Below, in pieces: positions 22,321-33,043 of a stretch of 64,000 nt of DNA. The translations under genes and the position numbers were made by a program. The stretch is taken from positions 17,937,992 through 18,001,991 of the forward strand of contig CM069447.1 of assembly GCA_035610835.1 (NCBI GenBank), given 5' to 3'. A model generated the notes under the pieces. That model was given only the letters and a program-made list of their open reading frames with translations. It was not told the origin of the DNA and did no database searches. The stretch's first letter is position 1. Each line of letters begins with the position of its first letter. This stretch comes from Ophiura sarsii (Eukaryota > Echinodermata > Ophiuroidea > Amphilepidida > Ophiuridae).

Positions 22321-23931
22321 GCCCATGTTTATATAAATATTCAGTAACAGCTTCTCGTGCATGACTTCACGTTGTATTCGGAGGTAACATGTATATGTAG
22401 GCAACATTCAATAATATACACGGTGCATATTGGCCCTAAATGATTTTATTTTACATACAAGCAGTGCGCAATCATCTGACTGGATATATTATTAGATTTA
22501 TATTTGGAGGGAAAAAATTAATATTCCCTTATTAAATGAAAATAGGAGGTGTTAATTTAAATAAAATGCATAGTGTAATCACACTGGTTTTGCCGAGAAC
22601 ATATTTTTTTTCTTGGAGTTAGAGTGAATGAATGTTATTTATATCCATAGATTACACGTTGATCGTCTTAAAATGGGTACGTTTAGTCATAATATCCATG
22701 AAATTTCGGCTTCATAATCAATTTTTTCATATTCCATTTTGTATTCGTAGGTAACCTATATATTAGTTAATGAGCATGGTACAATTCCTGTATTGTTTTT
22801 CGCTTTCATTCGCACCTAATATTATGTAAATATTTAGCAGGAATGTATAAGACGGGAATAATATCGTTTGGTGCGTAATATTGTTTTAAACCAGCTTGTC
22901 GATATGATGTATGCGTAGTTAACCAACTTCCCCTGGAATTGCAGAGAAGTGACTTCTGAGGTACATAATATATTGGCCATTATTGTAGTTGTATTTGAAA
23001 ATGGAGTTCATGTGTCACAAATATAAAATAACTTGCTTCATTTTTGCTCGGGCAGGTTGTGTATTGTCACCGAAACGTATTTTAAGTGAACAAGAAATTT
23101 AGTAAAACATTTTCCCTTTTTTTTAAAGGTGGGAGGGAATCAAGGGTAGGCCTAACTGATTTCAGTCTCAAATCAAAACATTTTCATGAATAATGCTTCC
23201 GACATTCATTAATTAGTGTAATTGAACTAAGCAGTTGTTGATTTAAAAGAAAATCACAATGAAATGCACATGCCCGACAATATCTCTGTCGTGGCAAAAC
23301 CTATTAGACTAGTGTTTTTAAATCAAACAACATTGATTTTTAAACATAAAATTCCTATTTTGTCTACATCTGACAAAATATTTCATACTGGTGATTCTAT
23401 GTCAAACGGAAACTGCCTCCGGTTGAAACTCGATAAAAACTGACTATGTACGACTTTTAGAATGATACAAATTCCAAACTAGGAAATTATATCTTAATTC
23501 TAATCTGACAACTGAATGTCTTTTTGTAAGTTGTATGTGCTTTTTCCGCTGTGGACTGAAAGGCACGACATTTGAATATTCTAGACTTTGAACAAGTTCG
23601 GCTCATATTAAACTTATATCTATATAAATAAAAGGACGAACTTAAATCTTGTCCGCGAGTGTTCTCAGAGATGGCTTGACTTTCAACTCTGGTTTTTGCG
23701 TACATTGATTGAGTACATATTGCCATTAAACCATTGGACACTATTTTTTGCAAAACTATTCAATTACTATGGAAATAACCAAAAAACAGGTCGGTTGCTA
23801 CCCGGGGTTGCTATGTTTCATGTCTTCTATTCTTACCTCATGAAACGCATGCGCACGGATAGTCAATTTGTACATGGGGTGTAGGAGCTGGAGCCAACAT
23901 GAATTAAGCTAAATTTAGGCAATCTTACAAT

Positions 23932-24500
23932 GCGAGAGTATACTGACATTGGAGCCCGCATTGGAGTTGGTCTCACTACGTGATGATTCCCCCTATGATA
24001 CGCAAGGGCGGTAGACATGTATCACCGCGTGACCTCGCGTATGAGATGCGAGTCACATCCCGGCGTGACCTCGCGTATGAGATGCGACCGCCGCTCGCGT
24101 ATCACTGGGCGCTGTTAAGGGTATCCCCAGTGATCCCCAGTGACACATCCCCGTGTGACCTCGCGTATGAGATGCGAGACACATCCCTGCGTGACCTCGC
24201 GTATGAGACTCGCGTATGAGATGCGAGACACATCCCCGCGTGACCTCGCGTATGAGATGCGCCGCCGCACGCGTATCACTGGGCGCAGTGATGCGTGCGG
24301 ATAACGCGAGAGTATGACATTGGAGTTGGTCTCACTTTTCTGCGTGATGATTTCCCCCTATGATACGCAAGGTCGGTAGACACATCCCCGCGTGACCTCG
24401 CGTATGAGATGCGAGACACATCCCTGCGTGACCTCGCGTATGAGATGCGACCGCCGCACGCGTATCACTGGGCGCTGCAAGGCATATCCCCATAATGACG
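23932..24500. repeat. GC-rich CGCGTATGAGATGCG repeat cluster
   Basis: Repeated GTGACCTCGCGTATGAGATG units alternate with ACGCGTATCACTGGGCGC. The leader GACATTGGAGTTGGTCTCAC with ATGATACGCAAGG occurs twice (about 23948 and 24317). It is rich in CpG, unlike its surroundings. Frames on both strands are repeat-derived. Confidence 0.75.
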
Positions 24501-24529
24501 TCACGCGAGAGACACATCACACGTCTGAC

Positions 24530-24790
24530 GTCACTTTCCAATATAACAACAGTCGCTTACACGGCCTCACGTGTGCGCTGGGAACGATTTCGTGTATACT
24601 TTTGTAGAGCGTTCAAACTGTTTGTTGAAACGTTTTGTTTTGTTGCCAATGCCAATACTATAACAACAGTCTCTTACACGGCCTCACGCGTGCATTGGGA
24701 ACGATTTTGTGTATCTTTTAAGACTAAGAGCGAGCGTACAACCTGTTTGTTATATAACGTTTTGTTTTGTTTCTAACGGCAAAATGGGAT
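24530..24790. repeat. Two copies of a sequence also found upstream of gene B
   Basis: AACAGTCGCTTACACGGCCT followed by GGGAACGATTT and GTTTTGTTTTGTT occurs twice here (near 24548 and 24665). It occurs once at 52020-52130, just upstream of the gene B start, in the same orientation. The first copy is preceded by TGACGTCAC, a CRE-like octamer. It could be copied promoter sequence or a repeat. Confidence 0.6.
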
Positions 24791-24836
24791 CTCCAGCTTC
24801 ACCTTAGTATATCTATATAACATCTATATAAACAAA

Positions 24837-25280
24837 AGTTAAATATTTTTAACTTTTATTGTAGAGAAAACGGCAACTCGGTACCACCTCATGCATGAGG
24901 ACAGAACAGAAAGATGCCAAACGGAAGAGAGACATGAGGGCTGAAAAAGTAACATAAATCATAAAGATCTACCAAGTAACAGAGCCATACGATTTTTAAT
25001 TACTTCAAAATCAAGGTTTGAACCGGCAACTTATTTTCAAGAGGCTGAGCGGATTGTTAGTTAAATATTTTTAACTTTTATTGTAGAGAAAACGGCAACT
25101 CGGTACCACCTCATGCATGAGGACAGAACAGAAAGATGCCAAACGGAAGAGAGACATGAGGGCTGAAAAAGTAACATAAATCATAAAGATCTACCAAGTA
25201 ACAGAGCCATACGATTTTTAATTACTTCAAAATCAAGGTTTGAACCGGCAACTTATTTTCAAGAGGCTGAGCGGATTGTT
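24837..25280. repeat. Perfect or near-perfect 222 bp tandem duplication
   Basis: Units 24837-25058 and 25059-25280 appear identical by eye, starting AGTTAAATATTTTTAAC and ending GAGGCTGAGCGGATTGTT. The near-absence of differences implies a very recent duplication or an assembly duplicate. No gene is seen. The interval 25281-26095 holds a one-ended copy (25790-25920) of the 53707-54097 element family. Confidence 0.85.
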
Positions 25281-26116
25281 CCCGTTTTTTCGTAGTGCAA
25301 ATAAACACGTGTTGCCGCCGTTTACAGTGTTTCCTCTACGATCGCAACAGAATACTCATCGGGAATATTTTATGGAAATCTTTAGTACCCCTGCACCCTG
25401 GCCCGCGGAAGGTTATGGTGGTGTGTACCCATAATATTGTTTTCAACCTTCATGCAGTGCATCCAGAAGGTCGCCCGCGAAAAAAAACAATTCGCGAAAT
25501 GTCTATACTTTATGATATCTAAATGGGCGAAAATATCTTTACGCGAAAATATTGGCTTTTACAGTATGATTTAGTAAAGTTGTGGGATGTTTTTTCGCAG
25601 AAAATACAGTCACGGTCACAAGACAAGACAAGAAATATTTATTAGTCCATGAAAGTCATTCCTGATATAATATATAAGTCAAACATGAATAATCAAGCTA
25701 AGGGCACCAAGGAATGGTACATGAAGTATAATAATAGTAGGCTACCTGGATTATTAATGGCACATGGTATATCATTATCTGGATTATGTTAGGGGCTGTC
25801 GTTTTCTTCGGTAAGAGGTCAGAGGTACCAAATATCATTGGATGTGTCGTGTTTTTACAAGGAAAATATGGCAAGGGGGTCATAAAATTAATACCATTGT
25901 AAATGGGGGTGGTGGGCGGGGGTGGGGTCAAAACAAGATATATAAATAAGGAGGCTAGGCCTTAAGATGCTTAACCCGATTCTAAATCCAACAATCCAAC
26001 AAAAGCACCGCACCGCAATTATGGAAGTATACACAACATATACCTCAAAAAGTTATTTTTGGGAGCGCGACCCCTATAGCATTATGCACGCTCACATTAA
26101 ATGCAAAAAGTAACAA

Positions 26117-26133
26117 CGCCCCCGGCTGGACTC

Positions 26134-26173
<40 letters not shown>

Positions 26174-26190
26174 AATTGCGCCACGGAGGT
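26117..26190 (-). tRNA. tRNA-Asn (GTT), copy 1, possibly decayed
   Basis: The 74 nt sequence has D-arm GGCGCAATTGGTTAGCGC, an anticodon arm TTCGG-CTGTTAA-CCGAA with anticodon GTT, and a T loop in GGTTCGAGTCC. A short T run lies about 10 nt downstream as a possible pol III terminator. The acceptor stem has one A-C mismatch and one G-T pair, and the T stem has one mismatch, so it may be a pseudogene. No CCA is encoded and no intron is seen. Confidence 0.75.
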
Positions 26191-27183
26191 GATTATTACT
26201 AGGCTGTTTTGGTTTGTCATGTTCACCCGTACACTTCCCCGTACACTTTCTTGCAAAGTCGGGCATCGTTTTTTCTCAAATGTTGCTTGCATATTGCCTT
26301 TGCTGTCGCGTTTAATACATGTGCTGTTACTTGAACTTGGAACCAACGTTTAATTTGAACTGTCTATTTTCAATAAAAAAATACTCCAATACGGGAAAAA
26401 AATCAGAAAAGCTCACAGACAACAAATAAGAACATCATTTTACTCGACCTAGAATTTCAATCAACGGATTTCAATCATCGGCAAAACCCGATGATGTGAG
26501 TGACGTCATTTAATGAGCTCATTAGCATAATTTATGTCCGTGAAATATACAATAGGGTTTTGGTAGTGCAGAATCGAGGCAGACTGCTGAACTTTGTTCA
26601 CCAAAACTATAAGATCACGGCTAAACAATAGTCTTCAAAGGCCACTTCAAGGAGGGTTATTCTTACAATGTTAATAAGTGAATTACGCCTAAGCCTAGCA
26701 ATGAATAGGCGGCTACAAACATATATCTCGTTTGAGTAGTGTCGCGATTGGCCTCCTCTATTACCTGAGTTTAACTAAGCTTCAGTTTGAATATATTGGG
26801 TGGTTTTTTTTCTTCAATTTTTTGTTGGGGGTCACGGTACGGACCAAAAATGCCAAAAGGGGTCGTGGACCAAAAAGGTTGAGAACCACTGATTTAAGGC
26901 ATTCGGTCGATATCTATTGTAACCCATTAAGGCCACAATGAATTAAATACCTGTAATCAACGCAGGACCACTCTGGGAACGAGATTTGCAGAGTTTAAAA
27001 TCGTGTTTTGTTAGACATGTCGTTTAAAAGATAAACTCGCGTTTAAGTTAAACACGGCTATAAGCTAAAACCGTGTTTAGTACGAGAATACGGCCCATTT
27101 TGTTCGAAAGTAACTAACAACAAATATGGTTCAAAAAGACAACCATTTCACGATGAAAATATTTGTACAACAGTGTAACAGAG

Positions 27184-27426
27184 TGTTGTACACTGAGCCA
27201 AAAAAGAAACTTATAAAATCTTAACAGATCACCATAGGGTCAGTACACATTTCTCTTGTGTCATTGAAGCAAACAATTTGTTATTGATTGCCATTTGAAG
27301 CAATACATTGCAGTAATATTGTATCCAAATTTGGTACATTTTCATGCACAGAATTTTATTTGGTGATATGTTAAAATTGTATAAGCTTCTTTTTTATATA
27401 AGTTTCTTTTTTGGCTCAGTGTACAA
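27184..27426. mobile_element. TA-flanked foldback MITE, copy 1
   Basis: The ends GTTGTACACTGAGCC and the inverted GGCTCAGTGTACAAC continue into AAAAAAGAAACTTATA pairing. It is probably a Tc1/mariner-derived non-autonomous element. The same element is at 32276-32520. Confidence 0.7.
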
Positions 27427-27646
27427 CCATGAAAATTTCAATCCTAAGTATGTGTTTCATATAATCAAAACAGATTTGTTTTAAAGTACTCTTTTGTGTC
27501 CTTGTATGTTTATCAGCATTGTTACATTTCATATTAAACCTGATTTCGGATTGGCCAATACTTGATTATCATTACACGCGAATCCAACCATCTACTGGCT
27601 ACTTGCTTTCGCATCCATGACTTGAGTTGATACAAATATATCTATA

Positions 27647-29096
27647 CGGTGTGCCATATATTCGTGCACCCCTTTCGGCCGAACGCATCTGACTGTAAAA
27701 AATTCTAGCTTAGCGCCATCTCTTGAATACTCCGCCTGGCTGTTGCGTATTGCTATTACTTCACGGGAATAATCAATAGACAGCGCTATCATGTCACCGC
27801 TAGCAGCATAGCCTGGGGATACGCAATATCACCTATACACAAAACCATGCACCTCTCAGGCAGTGAAAAAAATGGCGCGTACAAAGACCAAAGAAGAGTG
27901 GCCTGGTAACTCTTCAGACATGGATCCAGTGGAGAAATTGTGGGCAATTTTGAAAGAGAAAGTCTTTTAACGTCAAGCAAGACACCTTTTTATTTTGCTG
28001 TACGACATTCACCCTCACACGCGATTCAGGGCATAAAAACTTCGTCGAGTACAATTTTGCCTCTTAAACATGTAAAATCAAAGAATCCAACCGTTCTTAG
28101 TCAACGAAGTTGAAGTTGAGAACAATTAATATGTTACCTACGAATACTTTGATTATTGCAATATTAGCTACCGTGCTTTAAGTCTTAACATGTTTTTCTC
28201 TTAAAGGAATGCTTAAAAATGTGACCTGATATTTTGTTCTTAATAAACCTATTCAAAATTACAACTGAGAGTTAGATATTGTATATTTTTTCAACATTAA
28301 ATTAATATTCTAGTATCTATTTAAAGTAAACTATTGGGGAATATGTCCATAATATTAGGATATAAACATGTTTTAACATGTTTATTTAAAAACAAATATT
28401 GTTAACAACCCTGCATGATCATTTCACCCCCAAAATGCAGCATAAATTAAGTACAACATTAATGTATTACAGTTTTACTTCTCTTATACCTACGTATATA
28501 TTAACTGTTACCTACGAATACAAAATGTCCACATTCCTCTATGTACTTAAGTTTCTGGCGCATGCTCAAAATTCTAAATTTTCCAGAAAGGGTCATTCCC
28601 CCTCTTTGAGGTTCATTAAAACAAATGTTCATTAAAATCATCTTGGTGAAAGTATACAAAGTGATTCAACCTCATGTTTCAAAGTATTGAGAGCCTGAAA
28701 ATGCTACCTAACTGTGTGAATCTAAAATGTAAAAAAAGATGAGTACCTGTACAAATATGTCCACTTTCTATCAGCATTAGCATTTTATGAATACAATACA
28801 ATCACAAATTTGAATGCAATATGTAAATAGGTGGAATAATCATCACTTAATCAAAATATGGTACTTGTATTTGTAGGTAACATTGAGAAGTGTACCTTCA
28901 ACTTCATTCCGCCACGTAGTCAATTGGAGCGATTAGTGATGGCACTTTTTTTTTCATACAAGCTTGATATGTTGACTTTGAGTGGGGAAAAGGAATAAGA
29001 GCATTCTGAAACTGGACCCTAAAAATCTAGCCGTGTACACTTTTCGTTGGTTGATTCGACCAAATACTTAAAACAGAGTTCAACCCTAAAACATCA
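27647..29096. other. Intergenic interval with scattered motif copies
   Basis: GTTACCTACGAATAC occurs at about 28132 and 28507 and its inverse at about 28868. No gene, RNA or bounded element is otherwise supported. Confidence 0.4.
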
Positions 29097-29099
29097 TTA

Positions 29100-29826
29100 G
29101 GCCCCTTGCAATTACATGTGAGTTTACTGTTGCGTTTTTGAAAAGCAGGACGAGGTGACTATTTAATATTAATATTGTAATATTTTGGGGTAAAGTCACC
29201 TGATTTAATATTGTCGGCGTTGTTAACTATTATCCAAGGTACGAATACAATTCAAATGCTGTTAATTATGTCCTACCACCACCTACTGCCTTGGCTTTGC
29301 ATTTTGTTTCTTTTATAAAGGAGTCTACTCATATTTGCATCCCTATTTTGAATATTAATGAGATATTCGATCGATGTTTGTAAAAAAAAAATCGTTACGC
29401 TAGCTCGGACAATTTTAAAGATGGCGATCGTATACAAACCTAAAATATTACCCAGAATCATCATCAGAATGCACTAGGAAACTCCAAAGAAGTTCGGCGG
29501 TTTTGATGTGACGTCATGCGCTGAAGCGATTGTGCAGTAATCAATTGCCGTGCCTACGAATATGCTTCAAATGCACACACTTCAATACAAAGCGACAGTT
29601 GCAAGTTTCATGAAGAGTTTTTTACTTCCAAGAAATGTTTTCCTAACCCGGAAGTATTGCAATGCGGCTCATCGGCTAATTTTATCGTCAGAAAAGTGTT
29701 AAAAAGCTTATGAAAAAGCTGTAAACAATGAAATAATTAAATATTTTAAAAATATTACATATATCACGCGGGTGACTTTTGGACGCGCGCGGGCAACAGT
29801 AAACTCACATTTAATTGCAAGGGGCC
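29100..29826 (+). mobile_element. PIF/Harbinger-type MITE, copy 1
   Basis: The ends GGCCCCTTGCAATTACATGT and the inverted ATTTAATTGCAAGGGGCC are flanked by TTA on both sides. A second copy lies inverted at 52796-53565. The interior has AAGATGGCG, a TGACGTCA octamer (about 29509-29516) and a short frame containing VINCRAYEYA, conserved between copies. Confidence 0.75.
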
Positions 29827-30572
29827 TTATATAGGCCTACAGTAACTTAATCTGCAGGCATTGGTTTTACCGGCGATCTCATTGGTTCAATGTGTCACAT
29901 GACACGGCAGTGGTGAAGCTATAGGTTATTCATATTGGGGGGGGGGGCGAGAAATGACAATGACCCGACAAGATTTGTGAGTGAAGAAAAGCGCGCTACG
30001 CAAAATATTTCAATATTTTTTGCCCGATTTAGCTACATTTTGACTCTAAACAAGCTTGTACCAAAGAATATTGCATTTTGGGAAGACATAGCGCGCGATC
30101 AAATTTCATCTAATATTTTACACCACCGAAAGATCTCAGGGAAACGAACATTTCAGCAAAACATCTACCGAAATCGGCGGTATATTCGGAAAGTTACGAA
30201 TTATTGAATACGTCATTCTGTTTAGGGAAATTTGATTCCCAAACTGTGAATTATTAGGAAATAAGTCCGACAATTTTGTCATTTTCACGTATTTCCTGCA
30301 ATTTCCTGTAATTCAGACATAGTTCAAAATAAACTTACTCGTATATCGTACCGATTTATGATGATATGATCGTGACCGAAGTTGACCGAAAAATGTAATA
30401 TCGAATCAAATATTGCTACATTTCTGATGCATACAGCAGAACACTTATAAAACTCGCCCATTGCTTGTGTGGTAGATTTCGATCACGACAGGAGCATGCG
30501 CAGATGCGATTTTTGTGTAAGTGGTCTGTGATTTTGTCAATATTATATTTTTACTGTGATTTGTCGATCTGC
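29827..30572. other. Interval between element and duplication
   Basis: Starts after the TTA flank and includes a G run at about 29937-29947. A frame at 29935-30207 has no family motif. No feature is supported. Confidence 0.4.
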
Positions 30573-30593
30573 ATTAAATGCAAAAAGTAACAA

Positions 30594-30610
30594 CGCCCCC
30601 GGCTGGACTC

Positions 30611-30650
<40 letters not shown>

Positions 30651-30667
30651 AATTGCGCCACGGAGGT
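30594..30667 (-). tRNA. tRNA-Asn (GTT), copy 2, possibly decayed
   Basis: Identical by eye to the copy at 26117-26190, with the same GTT anticodon, GGTTCGAGTCC box B and the same acceptor- and T-stem mismatches. The duplication event, not independent retention, explains the identity. Confidence 0.75.
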
Positions 30668-31674
30668 GATTATTACTAGGCTGTTTTGGTTTGTCATGTT
30701 CACCCGTACACTTCCCCGTACACTTTCTTGCAAAGTCGGGCATCGTTTTTTCTCAAATGTTGCTTGCATATTGCCTTTGCTGTCGCGTTTAATACATGTG
30801 CTGTTACTTGAACTTGGAACCAACGTTTAATTTGAACTGTCTATTTTCAATAAAAAAATACTCCAATACGGGAAAAAAATCAGAAAAGCTCACAGACAAC
30901 AAATAAGAACATCATTTTACTCGACCTAGAATTTCAATCAACGGATTTCAATCATCGGCAAAACCCGATGATGTGAGTGACGTCATTTAATAGCTCATTA
31001 GCATAATTTATGTCCGTGAAATATACAATAGGGTTTTGGTAGTGCAGAATCGAGGCAGACTGCTGAACTTTGTTCACCAAAACTATAAGAAGCTAAAAAT
31101 CCCATTGTATCCATGCGATTCTACATACATGTACATCACTTTCAAAAATCCCGCGTCAATTCAAAGAATAGACTGAATGGATTGTATGAATGCTTTGAAT
31201 GACGACGCGTGGTGATTCCTTTCTGTAAAGCCGACCGAATCCCGTGCAAGGCCTCTATAGACATGATAAACAAGTGACATCAAAACCGCTCGAGCATGGA
31301 GGTCGATCACGGCTAAACAATAGTCTTCAAAGGCCACTTCAAGGAGGGTTATTCTTACAATGTTAATAAGTGAATTACGCCTAAGCCTAGCAATGAATAG
31401 GCGGCTACAAACATATATCTCGTTTGAGTAGTGTCGCGATTGGCCTCCTCTATTACCTGCCATGGTTTAACTAAACGCGATTCTCGTACTTTTGTTTTAC
31501 TTAAACACGCGTCTAACTCGCCGAAATGTGTCTAACTTTAGACATGGGTACGGGGGTAGTTTAATGCGCGTTTAACTAAACTCGCGCACCAACTGTATAC
31601 CTGGAATGATCACTCAACCGTGCCCGGTGCAAGCTGACATGCGGATCGTGTAGGGTACCGTGTACTTAAGGCAG

Positions 31675-31984
31675 GGGTTCTCAACCTGGGGGTCGTGACC
31701 CCCATGGGGGTCGTTTGGGGTTTTCCAGGGGGTCATGAAGGGGTCATAAATATAGCTTTTTAGGTAACCATTTTAATATTTCGCTCTAAAAAGGCTTAGA
31801 AAAACACAAAAGGAACTTTCAAATATTAAAAATGTCCTGCATGCTCGCTACGCTCGCATCATATAACTAAGCTTCAGTTTGAATATATTGGGTGGTTTTT
31901 TTTCTTCAATTTTTTGTTGGGGGTCACGGTACTGACCAAAAATGTCAAAAGGGGTCGTGGACCAAAAAGGTTGAGAACCACTGA
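31675..31984. mobile_element. hAT-type MITE with GGTTCTCAACC ends
   Basis: The element starts CAGGGGTTCTCAACCTGGGG and ends AAGGTTGAGAACCACTG. It is flanked by ACTTAAGG and ATTTAAGG, an 8-bp duplication with one change. These termini are of the widespread hAT/Buster type. No coding capacity. Copy 1 of the segmental duplication keeps only the right end. Confidence 0.8.
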
Positions 31985-32275
31985 TTTAAGGCATTCGGTC
32001 GATATCTATTGTAACCCATTAAGGCCACAATGAATTAAATACCTGTAATCAACGCAGGACCACTCTGGGAACGAGATTTGCAGAGTTTAAAATCGTGTTT
32101 TGTTAGACATGTCGTTTAAAAGATAAACTCGCGTTTAAGTTAAACACGGCTATAAGCTAAAACCGTGTTTAGTACGAGAATACGGCCCATTTTGTTCGAA
32201 AGTAACTTACAACAAATATGGTTCAAAAAGACAACCATTTCACGATGAAAATATTTGTACTACAGTGTAACAGAG

Positions 32276-32520
32276 TGTTGTACACTGAGCCAAAAAAGAA
32301 ACTTATAAAATCTTAACAGATCACCATAGGGTCAGTACACATTTCTCTTGTGTCATTGAAGCAAACAATTTGTTATTGATTGCCATTTGAAGCAATACAT
32401 TGCAGTCATATTGTATCCAAATTTGGTACATTTTCATGCACAGAATTTTATTTGGTGATATGTTAAAATTGTATAAGCTTCTTTTTTTATATAAGTTTCT
32501 TTTTTGGCTCAGTGTACAAC
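32276..32520. mobile_element. TA-flanked foldback MITE, copy 2
   Basis: Same element as 27184-27426. It lies in the presumed 3' untranslated region of gene B and carries the AATAAA at 32447-32452. Confidence 0.7.
32447..32452 (-). promoter_or_regulatory. Candidate poly(A) signal of gene B
   Basis: AATAAA on the minus strand, about 290 nt past the gene B stop and within the foldback MITE. It is the first canonical hexamer I noticed downstream. The assignment is inference. Confidence 0.4.
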
Positions 32521-32743
32521 CATGAAAATTTCAATCCTAAGTATGTGTTTCATATAATCAAAACAGATTTGTTTTAAAGTACTCTTTTGTGTCCTTGTAT
32601 GTTTATCAGCATTGTTACATTTAATATTAAACCCGATTTCGGATTGGCCAATACTTGATTATCATTACACGCGAATCCAACCATCTACTGGCTACTTGCT
32701 TTCGCATCCATGACTTAAGTTGATACAAATATATCTATAATAT

Positions 32744-33043
32744 CTATTCTGTGACTACCAGTCTCATAGTATGCAACTCTTCATAATATGGCATGCTTTT
32801 CTCGATCACTTCTCGTACATCCTCATCCAATGTGTTAACATCAGGAAGGGGCTTCAGCTCGCCGCCGAAACCCTTGCTGGCGAAGACGTTTACATGACTC
32901 CTCTTTAAACTCATGACTGACTCTTTTGATACCATCCATTTCTGCAGGATCTCTTCGCCGTCATCCTCCCAGTTGAGAATCTTGTCGGAAAACGGTATAT
33001 TAAGCTCTTTGCAGAATGCCTTCATCACACGTTCCGGGTTTCG
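32744..33043 (-). CDS. Gene B exon 5 (residues 204-302, stop)
   Basis: Starts after TATCCACAG with RNPERVMKAFCKELNIPFSD, then KILNWEDD and the C-terminal helices ending RLVVTE and TAG. NPERVMKAFCKELNIPF matches the family's 'P..V...CE..GIPF' helix. The stop lies 4 bp from the edge of the segmental duplication. Confidence 0.88.
   Translation of the reverse strand, partial: RNPERVMKAFCKELNIPFSDKILNWEDDGEEILQKWMVSKESVMSLKRSHVNVFASKGFGGELKPLPDVNTLDEDVREVIEKSMPYYEELHTMRLVVTE

Larger units (their letters stand above)
26096..27646. repeat. Segmental duplication, copy 1 (shortened)
   Basis: Nearly identical to 30573-32739 in the same orientation, but lacking two internal stretches. It contains a tRNA-Asn-like gene, the right part of a hAT element (to about 26890) and a TA-flanked foldback (27184-27426). 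No protein gene is present. Confidence 0.9.
30573..32739. repeat. Segmental duplication, copy 2 (longer)
   Basis: Direct copy of 26096-27646 about 4.5 kb away, with two extra internal stretches (about 31088-31305 and 31461-31862). The latter includes the left half of a hAT element that is truncated in copy 1. The right boundary of homology is at 32739, only 4 bp past the stop codon of gene B, so this unit supplies that gene's 3' flank. Confidence 0.9.

Noticed and set aside
26152..26346. 64-codon minus-strand frame present in both segmental copies
   Set aside because: Its end overlaps the tRNA-Asn-like gene; conservation is explained by the recent duplication.
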